DNA from: Alphaproteobacteria bacterium
Lineage (GTDB): Bacteria; Pseudomonadota; Alphaproteobacteria; ATCC43930; CGMCC-115725
Assembly: GCA_018971215.1 (NCBI GenBank)
Contig: JAGXBG010000005.1
Location: 1 to 32,785 of the forward strand
Reading direction: 5' to 3'
Length of the DNA stretch: 32,785 nucleotides
Part shown: piece after piece, positions 15,666-24,722 of the stretch
How the letters are laid out: the number at the start of each line of letters is the position of its first letter
Position numbering within the stretch: position 1 is the stretch's first letter
Position numbers and translations under genes: made by a program
The notes under the pieces: generated by a model
Database searches by the model: none
What the model saw: only the letters and a program-made list of their open reading frames with translations
Told to the model about the DNA's origin: nothing

Positions 15666-16030
15666 AAGGCGATCCGATGGTCGAGCAGGAGCGGCGCATG
15701 ATGCATCGCCTGTTGCGGCTTTTCCGGCTCGAGCGCGACGGCCGTCTCGAACGCTGGCCGATCGGCTTCGTCTTCGCGCTGATCACGCGCCGCCGCCAAT
15801 ATATCGAAGAGTTGATGAGCCTCGATGCCGAACGCCGCCGTCGCGGTGCCGCAACCGACGGCAGCTTGGATGACGCCGCGCGCGCGCTCGCACGCGAGAT
15901 CGGCGATACGCTGCAACCGGCCGAGACACGCGCCGAACGGCTGCGGTCCGACGTCAAGGCGCTGCGCGGCGAGGGCACGAATTCGGGCGTGAAAGGCTTT
16001 TCCAGCGGTCGGGTTTTGGGACGAGGCTGA
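15662..16030 (+). CDS. Small charged protein between flgJ and flgK, unknown
   Basis: The product is 122 residues and I do not recognise it. It is strongly charged and mostly helical, with EQERRMMHRLLRLFRLERDGRLERW near the start and a basic, Gly/Ser-rich tail. A moderately hydrophobic stretch (WPIGFVFALI, about residues 32-41) is too short to be a convincing membrane helix. The ATG overlaps the flgJ stop, and flgK starts two bases after its end, so it is firmly embedded in the rod-hook operon. Chaperone or export-helper functions for FlgK/FlgL are possible from position, but FlgN is better matched by the minus-strand gene at 6895-7260. Confidence 0.65.
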   Translation: MKGDPMVEQERRMMHRLLRLFRLERDGRLERWPIGFVFALITRRRQYIEELMSLDAERRRRGAATDGSLDDAARALAREIGDTLQPAETRAERLRSDVKALRGEGTNSGVKGFSSGRVLGRG

Positions 16031-16032
16031 CG

Positions 16033-18015
16033 ATGGGCGGCATCAATCAAGTTCTCGACAGTGCGCTTTCCGGCCTGCTCGCGGCCCAGGCGGGCATGGC
16101 GACCGAGGCCAACAACACCTCGAACGTCAACACGCCAGGCTACGCGGTCGAAGGGCTCAACCAGATCGAAACCATGAGCGCCATGGGGCCGATCGGCGGC
16201 ATCGGCACCGGCACGTCGGTGGTCTCGATCCAGCGCAGCTTCGACCAATACGTCTATCAGGAGATGGTGCAGGCGGATTCCGTGAACCAGGCCGCGCAAG
16301 TCGTGCTGTCGGGCACGAGCTCGCTGTCGTCAGTGTTTCCACTGGCGTCCGCCGGCGCCGGCGGGCTCGGCAAGGTCATCGGCAGTTTTTTCACGGCCGC
16401 AAATACCGTCGCGCAGGACCCGGCGAATCTCTCCAATCGCGACGCCTTCTTGAGCAGCGCGCAGCAGGTGACGTCGCTGTTCCAGTCGGTCGGCAGCCAG
16501 CTCGCTTCCAACATCAGCACGGTGAACGGCCAGATCACCCAGTCGGTGGCGCAGATCGACAATCTCGCCACCCAGATCGCACAAATCAACAAAGACATCT
16601 TGAGCAAGAGCGGGCCGTCGGATTCGGCGACCAACAGCCTCATCGACCAGGCGGACCAGCTCGTCCAGCAGCTCGGCGAGCAAGTCGGAATCACCGTCGC
16701 GCCGGGCGCCAGTGGCACCATGGACGTCTATCTCGCGAACGGCATGGCGCTGGTCAACGGCGCGACGTCGTACAGTCTTTCGACCGCATCCGGCAGCTTC
16801 AACGACGGCACCTTGGCGGTGAAATACGCGCCGAACGGCGAAGATCTGACCAATCGGATTTCCGGTGGCCAGCTCGGCGGCCTGCTCAGCATGCGCTCGC
16901 AATATGTCAGCGCCAATGACAGCGTCGGCGGTCTCGCCGTCGCCTTGGCGTCGGCGATCAACGGCCAGCAGACGCTGGGGCTCACACTGAACGGCCAGCT
17001 CGGCAAGGCGTTGTTCTCGGTACCGGCGCCGGTGGTTTTTGCCGGCGCCGCCAACACCGGCGCTGCCACCGTCACCGCCACGGTCTCCAATCCCAACGCC
17101 TTCACGTCCGGCGATTACGTCCTGACGCGCATCGCCGGCGGCTATCAGGCAGTCAACGTCGCGACCGGGCAGACCACGTCGCTCGGCGCCGGGCCGACGC
17201 TGTCGCTCGACGGCATGACGATCCAGGTCACGGGCGCGGCCAATGTCGGCGATTCCTTCGAGATCGAGCCGACGCTCAAGGCGGCCACCGGGATCGCGGT
17301 CACCACGACCGATCCATCGGCGATCGCCGCGGCGGCGCCTTATGTCGCGACCGCCGGCGTCATGACCAGCGGCGGCATCAAGAACACCAACATCGGCAAC
17401 GTGACCATGACCGCCGGCGCGCCCACGACGAGCGGTTCGCTGCCGGCCGGCACCGTCATCCTGCCGGCGGCCGACTTCGGCCAGCAGATGAGCGTCAAAT
17501 TCACCTCGGCCACGAAGTTCAACGTGCTCAACAGCAGCAACGTCGTCGTCGCGTCGGGTACCTACAGTGGCACCAACGGCGCCGAAATCGCGGTCGCCTA
17601 TCCGTCGCCGCCGGCGCCAGCCGGCGAGGTGGCGACGCTCACGCTGTCGGCCGGAACGCCGGTGACCGGCGACAGCTTCGTAATGACGCCGGGCGGCACC
17701 GGCAGCAACGGCAACATGGTGGCAATGGCGAAATTGCAAACTGCCAGCCTGCTGTCCGGCCAAACGCTGAACGACGCTTATACCAAACTGGTGACCGACA
17801 TCGGCGATCGCGGCGCCGAGGCCAACGCGGCCGGACAGGCGGCGCAATCGGTCTTCACCCGGGCGCAAAGCAACCAGCAATCCATTTCAGGCGTCAACCT
17901 CGACGAAGAGGCGGCCAATCTTGTCCAGTTGCAGCAGGCCTATCAGGCCAATGCCCAGGTGATCGGCACGATCCAGTCGCTGATCTCGTCGCTGATCACG
18001 GCGATGCACGGATAA
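16033..18015 (+). CDS. flgK: Hook-filament junction protein FlgK (HAP1)
   Basis: FlgK is the first hook-associated protein, joining hook to filament. The product is 660 residues, on the long side for the family. The N-terminus carries the axial motif (ATEANNTSNVNTPGYAVEG) and the C-terminus carries GVNLDEEAANLVQLQQAYQANAQVIGTIQSL, the defining FlgK ending. Between them are HAP1 helices (DNLATQIAQINKDIL and then SLIDQADQLVQQLGEQVGITV) and a large Gly/Thr/Ala-rich outer domain at about residues 330-570, which accounts for the length. It follows the unknown small gene by two bases and precedes flgL by 11. Confidence 0.96.
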   Translation: MGGINQVLDSALSGLLAAQAGMATEANNTSNVNTPGYAVEGLNQIETMSAMGPIGGIGTGTSVVSIQRSFDQYVYQEMVQADSVNQAAQVVLSGTSSLSSVFPLASAGAGGLGKVIGSFFTAANTVAQDPANLSNRDAFLSSAQQVTSLFQSVGSQLASNISTVNGQITQSVAQIDNLATQIAQINKDILSKSGPSDSATNSLIDQADQLVQQLGEQVGITVAPGASGTMDVYLANGMALVNGATSYSLSTASGSFNDGTLAVKYAPNGEDLTNRISGGQLGGLLSMRSQYVSANDSVGGLAVALASAINGQQTLGLTLNGQLGKALFSVPAPVVFAGAANTGAATVTATVSNPNAFTSGDYVLTRIAGGYQAVNVATGQTTSLGAGPTLSLDGMTIQVTGAANVGDSFEIEPTLKAATGIAVTTTDPSAIAAAAPYVATAGVMTSGGIKNTNIGNVTMTAGAPTTSGSLPAGTVILPAADFGQQMSVKFTSATKFNVLNSSNVVVASGTYSGTNGAEIAVAYPSPPAPAGEVATLTLSAGTPVTGDSFVMTPGGTGSNGNMVAMAKLQTASLLSGQTLNDAYTKLVTDIGDRGAEANAAGQAAQSVFTRAQSNQQSISGVNLDEEAANLVQLQQAYQANAQVIGTIQSLISSLITAMHG

Positions 18016-18026
18016 CGGAGCCGGCC

Positions 18027-19295
18027 ATGCGCATCAGCACCAGCGAATTCTTCCTCGGCACGCTCAACGACATGCTGACGCAGGAATCGACCGTCAGCAA
18101 ACTCAACCAGCAGATCGCCAGCGGCCAGTCAGTGGTCAACGCCACCGACAATCCGTCGGCGGCCGCCGCGGTGCTCGATACCGCGAACCAGATCGACCAG
18201 ATCTCGACCAACATCGGCAACGCCCAGGCAGTGTCGAGCACCATGAACGAGACGCTCGGCGTGCTCAATCAGGTCGACAATCTGCTGAACCAGGTGCAGT
18301 CGACTGCGTTGCAGGGCGCGACGGCCACGTCGAGCAGCGCCGATCGTACGGCGCTTGCCACCGCCGTGCAGGGCTCGCTGCAGGAGCTGGTACAGCTCGC
18401 CAATACGCAATTGTCCAACGGCCAATATATCTTCGGCGGCTCGCAGGCGACCAACGCGCCGTTCCAGACGACGCCGACCGGCCAAGTCGTGTTCAAGGGC
18501 GACGCCGGCATCAACCAGATCGAGATCGGTCCCTCGCTGCTGGTGCCGGTCGCCGTCTCGGGCCAGTCGGTCTTCATGCAGGTTCCCGACGGCAACGGCA
18601 GCTTTGCGGTGGCCGCGTCGGGCACCAACACCGGGACTGGCGTGGCGGCGCTCGGCGGCGTTCTCAATTCGGCGCTGGTGACGTCCGAGCACCTCGCCAA
18701 CACCCAGTTCGAAGTCTCGTTCACCGCGGGCGCCGGCGGCACGCTCAACTACAAAATCGCCAGCGGAACGGGCGCGCCGGGCAGCGTTTCGTTCATCGCT
18801 AGCAGCGGCACCATCGCCTCGGGCGTCTACAACAGCTCCAGCTCCAGCGCCGCGCTGTCGTTCGGCGGCATGGACATCACCTTCAGCGGCATGCCGGCGG
18901 CGGGCGACCATTTCATGGTCCGCACCAGCCAGGCGACCAGCGCCTTCCAGGCGCTGCAGGACGTGATCGCCGCGCTGCAGGCGCCGGTCGCCGGCGCCAG
19001 CGGCACGCGGGCGCGCGCCGATCAGTTGATCCAGGATGCGTTAGCGACGCTTAACCAAGTCCATACCAGCATTCTGTCGGCCGAAGCATCGCTCGGCACC
19101 AGCCTCAGCGAGATCAACGCGGTCCAAAGCCAGGACGGCGCCATCACGACAACCGATCAGGCCAACCTCGCGGGGATTCAGAGCGCCAGTCTGCCCGAGG
19201 TGATGACGCAGTTCAGCGAAGGCGTTACCGCGCTGCAGGCGGCGCAAGCGGCGTTCGGCAAGATCAGCGGCCTGTCGCTTTTTAAATATATTTAG
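18027..19295 (+). CDS. flgL: Hook-filament junction protein FlgL (HAP3)
   Basis: FlgL is the second junction protein, placed between FlgK and flagellin. The product is 422 residues, longer than the usual ~300-320 because of a Gly/Ser/Thr-rich middle at about residues 170-290. The flagellin-like N-terminal coil is clear (NQQIASGQSVVNATDNPSAAAAVL, corresponding to SGL-x-I-x-x-x-x-DDP in flagellin), as is the FlgL segment LANTQLSNGQYIFGGSQATNAPF. The C-terminal coil ends EGVTALQAAQAAFGKISGLSLFKYI. It could be confused with flagellin, but the GxYIFGGS segment and position after flgK settle it. A short gap (19296-19408) with a conserved element follows. Confidence 0.95.
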   Translation: MRISTSEFFLGTLNDMLTQESTVSKLNQQIASGQSVVNATDNPSAAAAVLDTANQIDQISTNIGNAQAVSSTMNETLGVLNQVDNLLNQVQSTALQGATATSSSADRTALATAVQGSLQELVQLANTQLSNGQYIFGGSQATNAPFQTTPTGQVVFKGDAGINQIEIGPSLLVPVAVSGQSVFMQVPDGNGSFAVAASGTNTGTGVAALGGVLNSALVTSEHLANTQFEVSFTAGAGGTLNYKIASGTGAPGSVSFIASSGTIASGVYNSSSSSAALSFGGMDITFSGMPAAGDHFMVRTSQATSAFQALQDVIAALQAPVAGASGTRARADQLIQDALATLNQVHTSILSAEASLGTSLSEINAVQSQDGAITTTDQANLAGIQSASLPEVMTQFSEGVTALQAAQAAFGKISGLSLFKYI

Positions 19296-19343
19296 CCCAA
19301 CCGCCGGTTTGAGCGGTAGTCCGCGGCTTTTCCTGTCTTTGGA

Positions 19344-19372
19344 ATTGCCAAAAAACGGAAAATCGATATATT
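19344..19372 (+). promoter_or_regulatory. Conserved A-tract element, possible promoter of the glycosylation operon
   Basis: This lies in the 113-base gap between flgL and the glycosyltransferase gene. Positions 19344-19365 hold the 22-base element shared with the fliL (21/22) and regulator (20/22) upstream regions. The same stretch reads as a possible housekeeping promoter: TTGCCA at 19345-19350, a 16-base spacer, and TATATT at 19367-19372. An inverted partial copy (TTTTCC at 19328-19333) faces the GGAAAA at 19357-19362. A GGAAAG follows at 19375. Whether the element is a promoter, an operator or both is inference. Confidence 0.5.
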
Positions 19373-19408
19373 CCGGAAAGTCATGCGCTGCAACAGGTGA
19401 TCAGGTCG

Positions 19409-22400
19409 ATGGACGCGATGGCTGCAATCGCCGACCCCGAGGTCGGCCCCGCGAAACCCACCGCCACGCAGGAGCCGCGGCCGGACAGCGCGCCAACCGA
19501 ACGGCGCGCTGTTTTCGTGCTCGGCATGCACCGCAGCGGCACCTCGGCGGTGACGCGCGTGCTCAACTTGCTGGGCGTCGAGCTTGGCCACGGCATGATG
19601 GCGGCGTCGCCCGACAACGAGCGCGGCTATTGGGAGCACATGGCGATCGTGCAGGAGCACCATCAGCTGCTCGAGGCGCTGGGGTCGAGTTGGGACGACG
19701 TGCGCGCCCTGCCAGCGAACTGGATGAAAACGCCGGCGGCGGCGAGCACGACGCATCGCCTCCGCACCATCGTCGAGCGCGAATTCGCCGCGGCGCCGCT
19801 GTGGGGCCTCAAGGACCCGCGTCTGTGCCGCTTGCTGCCATTGTGGCTGCCGCTGCTGCGTGCGCTGCGGATCACGCCACACTTCGTCCTGGTTCTGCGC
19901 CATCCGGCCGAGGTCGCCGCATCGCTTGCCAAGCGCGACCGCAAAAGCAACGCCGCGGCGGCGCTGCTGTGGCTGCGGCATATGCTCGAGGCCGAGCGCG
20001 CCACCCGCGGCTTGCCGCGCACCATCGTCAATTACGCGGACCTGATCGAAAATCCGCGCGACTGGACGACAGAATTCAACCGCGTGGCGGCGGAATGCGG
20101 TCTCCGTTGGTCGAACGCGTATCACGCCGTCGACGAAGCGGTTGCGGCGTTTCTGTCGCCCGGCCTGCGCCACCATCAGATCGCGGAAAAAAGCGACGGG
20201 GACGTTTGCGGCGCCTGGGTGCAGTCGGTTTACGATGCCTTGCGAACGCCCAAATGCCAGACCGGCGAATGCGACCGCGTCGCGGCCGAAATTGAGCGCG
20301 CGGACGAGGTGTGGGGACGGCTTGCCGGTGTGTCCGCCGATGCCCAACGCGGCCTATCGCCTGAGGCGATGCACGACGAGATCACGCGCTTGGAACACGT
20401 CAGCGCCGAGCTGCGCGACGCGGTATCACGCAAGGATATGGAGCTGCGCGAACTGCAAGCCTCCGTCCGCAAGTACGGCCGCGGTCCGTTGGCGACGCTG
20501 ACGGCAGCCGACGCTTACGCCAAGTGGATGGAAGGGTTCGCCAAGACGGCGACCGGTCGCGCCGACTGGGTCGCCGAACGCGTCGCGCAATGGCCGCAAC
20601 TGCCGCGCTTTGTCTTCGGCATGGTGGTGCCCGAGGGCATCGAGAGCAACGTCGCGCTGACGGTTGCATCGCTCCAGGCGTTGACCGTCGGCGACTGGCG
20701 ATTGTTCGTCGTCGGCGAGGGTCCGGCGCCGGCTGGAATCGCCGCCGATCAGCGGATCGTCTGGCAGGTTGCCGCCGACGAACGGCCGGTGGTGACGCTC
20801 AATCGACTGCTGCGCGACGCGGCGGCGGATTGGATCGGCCTGATCGACGCCGGCGACCAACTCGCGCCGCACGCTCTGTTCGCGCTCGCCGACGCCGGTT
20901 TCCGTCACGCCGACTGGTCGGCGATCTACTCCGACGAGGATCGGATCGACGGAAAAGGGCAATGCTCGAACCCGCAGTTCAAGCCCGATTTCAATATCGA
21001 CCTGATGCGCAGCATGCCCTATGTCGGCGGCCTGCTGGTGGTACGACCGGCCGAATTCGCCGCGTTGGGCGGTTTCGATGCCGAACGCGACGGTCTCGAG
21101 GAATACGATCTGGCGCTGCGGGTGGCGGAGCGCCTGGGCGCCAAGGGCTTCGGCCACGTCGCCGACGTGCTCTACCATCGTCTCGCCGGTAGCGGCCGCA
21201 CACGGCGCCCGATCCAGGAGATCATCGCCGAAGGTCCGCGCACGGTGGCCGCGCATCTCCAACGGCTCGGCTTCGATGCGACGGTTGAGTCCGGCGCGGT
21301 GCCGACGCAATTCCGCGTCCGTTATCGTCACGCCGGGCCGGAGCCGCTGGTCTCTATCATCATCCCGACCCGCGATCGGCTGCACCTGCTCAAGGAATGC
21401 ATCGAGACGCTGCTCGGCAAGACGAGCTACGCCAACTACGAAGTCATCATCATCGACAACGACAGCACCGCCCGCGACGCCCGCGAATATCTCGATCTGA
21501 TCGAGGCACGCCGCGGCGAGATCGGCTCGCGGTTGCGCGTCATCCGGCACCCAGGGCCGTTCAATTTCTCGGCGATGAACAACCGCGCCGTGCGCAACGA
21601 GGCGCGCGGCGACTATGTCTGCCTGCTCAACAACGATACCACGGTGTTCGAGCCGGAATGGCTCAGCGAGATGATGATGCACGCGCGCCGACCCGACGTC
21701 GGCGTCGTCGGCGCCAAGCTGTACTTTCCCAATCAAACCATCCAGCACGGCGGCGTGATTATGGGCGTCGGCTGGGGGGCGCCGGCCGAGCATCCCTATA
21801 TCGGCCAGCCCGAGAATGCGCCGGGTTATTGGGGTCGCCTGACGGCCGTGCAGGATTTCTCCGCCGTAACCGGCGCCTGCCTGGTGACGCGCCGCGCCCT
21901 ATACGACGAGCTCGGCGGTCTCGACGCCGACGCGCTGCACGACAATTTCCAGGACATCGACTATTGCCTGAAGGTTCGCCGCGCCGGCTACCGCGTCGTC
22001 TGGACGCCGTACGCGCGGCTGATGCACGAATCCGGCGTCAGCCGCCGCGACCGCGCGCGCAAGGAGCCGACGGCGGACCAACTGGCGCGCCTCAAACGCG
22101 AGCGCGACACAATGTACGATCGCTGGATGCCAGTGATCGCATTCGATCCGGCGTACAACCCCAACCTGTCGTCGGTCGGCACCGGTTTCGACATCGAAGC
22201 CGATCGCATGCGCTGCTGGAATCCGGAATTCCGGCCGCGGCCGCGCGTGATCGCGCACGCCGCCGATCGCGACGCTTGCGGCGAATACCGGATCATCGCG
22301 CCGAGCCGCGTACTGTTCGACGCCGGCGTGCTGCACGCCTGCGAGACCATGCGGCTGATGATGCCGCCCGAATATGCGCGCATCGCACCTGATACGGTCG

Positions 22401-23215
22401 TGTTCCAGCGCCAGATCGAAGACCACCAGATCGAGAAGATCGAGGAGATCAAACGGCACAGCCGCGCCTTTCGCGTGTTCGAACTCGACGATCTGCTCAC
22501 CAACCTGCCGCTCAAAAGCATTCATCGCCCGAACATTCCGCGCGACGTCGGTCAGCGCCTGCGCCGTGCGCTCGCCGCGTGCGATCGTCTCGTCGTCAGC
22601 ACCGAGCCGCTGGCGCAGGCCTATGGCGCGATGTGCGATCAGGTCGTGGTCCTGCCCAACCGGCTCGAGCGCAGCCACTGGCAGGGGTTGCGCGAGCAGC
22701 CGCGCACCGAAGGCCGGCCGCGCGTTGGCTGGGCGGGCGCACTCGGCCATCTCGGCGACCTGGAAATGATGGCCAGCGTGGTGGAGGAGACCGCGAAGGA
22801 AGTCGATTGGGTTTTCTTCGGCATGTGCCCGGATGCGTTGCGGCCGTTCGTGAAGGAGTTTCACGATTGGGTTCCGATCCCGGAATATCCGGCGAAACTC
22901 GCGTCGCTCGGCATCGATCTCGGCGTCGCGCCGCTCGAGTTCAATCCGTTCAACGAGGCCAAGAGCAATCTCCGGCTGCTCGAATACGGCGTGCTCGGCA
23001 TTCCGGTGATCTGCACCGACATCGTGCCGTATCAAGGCAATCTGCCGGTCCGTCGCGTCAAGAACCGTCATCGCGATTGGGTCAAGGCGATCCGCGAGGT
23101 GGCGGCGGACCGCGCGGCGTGCCGGCGCGAAGGCGAGGCGTTGCGCCAGGCGGTGCTTGCCGACTGGATGCTCGATCAGCATCTCGACGATTGGCGCAAG
23201 GCCTGGCTGCGATGA
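19409..23215 (+). CDS. Multidomain glycosyltransferase with sulfotransferase-like N-terminus
   Basis: The product is about 1268 residues and appears to combine four enzyme modules. Residues ~33-220 resemble a P-loop sulfotransferase: VFVLGMHRSGTSAVTRVLN gives the 5'-phosphosulfate loop (39-46), followed by LKDPRLC and VLVLRHPAEVAAS. A coiled linker spans ~310-360. Residues ~400-630 look like a GT2 fold (SDEDRIDG; EEYDLALRV). Residues ~644-930 are a clear GT2 domain (PLVSIIIPTRDRLHLL, LLNNDTTVFEPEWL, NFQDIDYCLKVRRAG). Residues ~945-1268 are GT4-like (APLEFNPFNEAKSNLRLLEYG). Position between flgL and rml genes plus flagellin suggests flagellin glycan synthesis. Start codons GTG 19397 and ATG 19418 are also possible. 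No membrane anchor is obvious. Confidence 0.85.
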   Translation: MDAMAAIADPEVGPAKPTATQEPRPDSAPTERRAVFVLGMHRSGTSAVTRVLNLLGVELGHGMMAASPDNERGYWEHMAIVQEHHQLLEALGSSWDDVRALPANWMKTPAAASTTHRLRTIVEREFAAAPLWGLKDPRLCRLLPLWLPLLRALRITPHFVLVLRHPAEVAASLAKRDRKSNAAAALLWLRHMLEAERATRGLPRTIVNYADLIENPRDWTTEFNRVAAECGLRWSNAYHAVDEAVAAFLSPGLRHHQIAEKSDGDVCGAWVQSVYDALRTPKCQTGECDRVAAEIERADEVWGRLAGVSADAQRGLSPEAMHDEITRLEHVSAELRDAVSRKDMELRELQASVRKYGRGPLATLTAADAYAKWMEGFAKTATGRADWVAERVAQWPQLPRFVFGMVVPEGIESNVALTVASLQALTVGDWRLFVVGEGPAPAGIAADQRIVWQVAADERPVVTLNRLLRDAAADWIGLIDAGDQLAPHALFALADAGFRHADWSAIYSDEDRIDGKGQCSNPQFKPDFNIDLMRSMPYVGGLLVVRPAEFAALGGFDAERDGLEEYDLALRVAERLGAKGFGHVADVLYHRLAGSGRTRRPIQEIIAEGPRTVAAHLQRLGFDATVESGAVPTQFRVRYRHAGPEPLVSIIIPTRDRLHLLKECIETLLGKTSYANYEVIIIDNDSTARDAREYLDLIEARRGEIGSRLRVIRHPGPFNFSAMNNRAVRNEARGDYVCLLNNDTTVFEPEWLSEMMMHARRPDVGVVGAKLYFPNQTIQHGGVIMGVGWGAPAEHPYIGQPENAPGYWGRLTAVQDFSAVTGACLVTRRALYDELGGLDADALHDNFQDIDYCLKVRRAGYRVVWTPYARLMHESGVSRRDRARKEPTADQLARLKRERDTMYDRWMPVIAFDPAYNPNLSSVGTGFDIEADRMRCWNPEFRPRPRVIAHAADRDACGEYRIIAPSRVLFDAGVLHACETMRLMMPPEYARIAPDTVVFQRQIEDHQIEKIEEIKRHSRAFRVFELDDLLTNLPLKSIHRPNIPRDVGQRLRRALAACDRLVVSTEPLAQAYGAMCDQVVVLPNRLERSHWQGLREQPRTEGRPRVGWAGALGHLGDLEMMASVVEETAKEVDWVFFGMCPDALRPFVKEFHDWVPIPEYPAKLASLGIDLGVAPLEFNPFNEAKSNLRLLEYGVLGIPVICTDIVPYQGNLPVRRVKNRHRDWVKAIREVAADRAACRREGEALRQAVLADWMLDQHLDDWRKAWLR

Positions 23216-23826
23216 TGCGCGTCGCGCGCCAGCCGATCCCCGACATTCTCCTGCTGACGGGCGACCGTTTCCAGGACGGGCGCGGCTGGTTTCGCGAGAC
23301 CTATAGCGGGCGCACGTTTGCCGAGGCGGGCATCGACGTCGCTTTCGTACAGGACAACGAGTCCTGCTCGGCCCGGGCGGGCACGGTGCGCGGCCTGCAT
23401 TATCAACTGTCGCCGTTCGCCCAGGCCAAGCTGATGCGCGTCCTCAAAGGCGCGATCCTCGACGTCGCGGTCGATCTGCGGATCGGCTCGCCGACCTTCG
23501 GACGCCACGTCGCCGTGCGGCTCGATGCCGGCCGCGACGACGCGTTGTTTATTGCCGCCGGCTTCGCGCACGGGTTCTGTACGTTGGTCGACGACACGGT
23601 CGTCAGCTACAAGGTCTCGGCGCTCTATGCGCCGAAGTACGAGCGCGGCATCCGCTGGGACGATCCGGCGCTCGGCATTCCTTGGCCGCTCGCGGCGGCG
23701 CGCGCGGTCGTGTCGCCGAAGGACGCGGCGTGGCCGCCGCTCGCTGCGGTCAGCCGTGCCGAACTCTTCACCCGCCCGTCCGCCATCGGATTCGCGCGCA
23801 ACGTGTCCGGCGTGGTGGCGTCATGA
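23212..23826 (+). CDS. rmlC: dTDP-4-dehydrorhamnose 3,5-epimerase (RmlC/RfbC)
   Basis: RmlC epimerises dTDP-4-keto-6-deoxyglucose at C3 and C5, the third step to dTDP-L-rhamnose, in the cytoplasm. The product is 204 residues, slightly longer than the usual ~185. It shows FQDGRGWFRETY, the RGLHYQ motif at 60-65 with the catalytic-type His63, DVAVDLRIGSPTFG, FIAAGFAHGFCTL and YERGIRWDDPALGIPWP, all diagnostic for the cupin family member. The ATG overlaps the glycosyltransferase stop (ATGATG/TGA), so it is coupled to that gene; the longer upstream frame from 22579 is a shadow inside the glycosyltransferase. Confidence 0.95.
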   Translation: MMRVARQPIPDILLLTGDRFQDGRGWFRETYSGRTFAEAGIDVAFVQDNESCSARAGTVRGLHYQLSPFAQAKLMRVLKGAILDVAVDLRIGSPTFGRHVAVRLDAGRDDALFIAAGFAHGFCTLVDDTVVSYKVSALYAPKYERGIRWDDPALGIPWPLAAARAVVSPKDAAWPPLAAVSRAELFTRPSAIGFARNVSGVVAS

Positions 23827-24722
23827 GCCGCACGATCCTCGTTCTCGGCAAAGGTAGCCAGGTTGCGCGTGAGCTGCTGAATGCGGCGTGGCCATGGGAC
23901 ATCAAGCCGATCTACGTCGGCCGCGAGATCGACATCGAGAATCAGGAGCTGGTGATCGGCCTGGCGCGCAGCTTGCGGCCGTCCCTGATCGTCAACACGG
24001 CCGCCTATACCGCCGTGGACAAGGCGGAAAACGAGCCCGACGCGGCGTTCGCGACCAACTTCGAGGCGGTCGTCAATATCGGCAAAGCGGCCGGCATCTG
24101 CGGCGCGACGGTGATCCATATGTCGACCGACTACGTCTTCGACGGCACCGGCAGCGCGCCTTATACCGAGACCGACGCCGTCAATCCGCAAAGCGTTTAC
24201 GGTCGCAGCAAACGGGCCGGTGAATCCGGCCTTGCAGCGATCGGCGTGCCGCACGTCGTCTTGCGCACCTCGACTATCTTCAGCCAATTCGAGCGCAGCC
24301 TGTTGCAACGAGTGCTGGTACGGCAGCGGCTGCAACACGACCTCGCCGGCGTGACCGACCGCGTGATCTGTCCGACTTCGGCGACCGATCTGGCGAACGC
24401 GATCGTTGCCATCGCCGCGGCGCTGCCGCGTGTCGGCGCCGCCGGCCACGGCATCTTTCATTTCGCCGGCCAGCCGGCGACGTCGGTCTTCGAGTTCATC
24501 ACCGCCGTGGTCGAGCGGGCGGCGCAGCTGGGGCTGGCGCCGGCGCAGCGGGTGCGGCCGACGGTGGCGGCGGAATGGCCCGCGGCCGCGCCGCGGCCAA
24601 GCAACGGCGCGCTCGACTGCACGAAAGTGGAGCGGGTCTGGGGAATCCGGCCACAGCCGTGGCGTGTCGCGCTCGACGCGTGCCTGCAACGCATGGCCAA
24701 GCAGACGACGGTGGCGGCATGA
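23823..24722 (+). CDS. rmlD: dTDP-4-dehydrorhamnose reductase (RmlD/RfbD)
   Basis: RmlD carries out the last, NAD(P)H-dependent step to dTDP-L-rhamnose. The product is 299 residues. It has an N-terminal nucleotide-binding turn (LVLGKGSQVA, a variant of the usual G-x-x-G-Q-L-G), VNTAAYTAVDKAENEP, the STDYVFDG motif at 101-108 and the catalytic-type YGRSK at 126-130. It ends with a substrate-binding C-terminal part (ATSVFEFITAV; RPSNGALDCTKVE). The ATG overlaps the rmlC stop (ATGA). The long frame upstream to 23682 is not coding. Confidence 0.95.
   Translation: MSRTILVLGKGSQVARELLNAAWPWDIKPIYVGREIDIENQELVIGLARSLRPSLIVNTAAYTAVDKAENEPDAAFATNFEAVVNIGKAAGICGATVIHMSTDYVFDGTGSAPYTETDAVNPQSVYGRSKRAGESGLAAIGVPHVVLRTSTIFSQFERSLLQRVLVRQRLQHDLAGVTDRVICPTSATDLANAIVAIAAALPRVGAAGHGIFHFAGQPATSVFEFITAVVERAAQLGLAPAQRVRPTVAAEWPAAAPRPSNGALDCTKVERVWGIRPQPWRVALDACLQRMAKQTTVAA

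Noticed and set aside
19300-19317. Inverted repeat ACCGC / GCGGT after flgL as a terminator
   Set aside because: The stem is only five pairs with an eight-base loop and no T-run.
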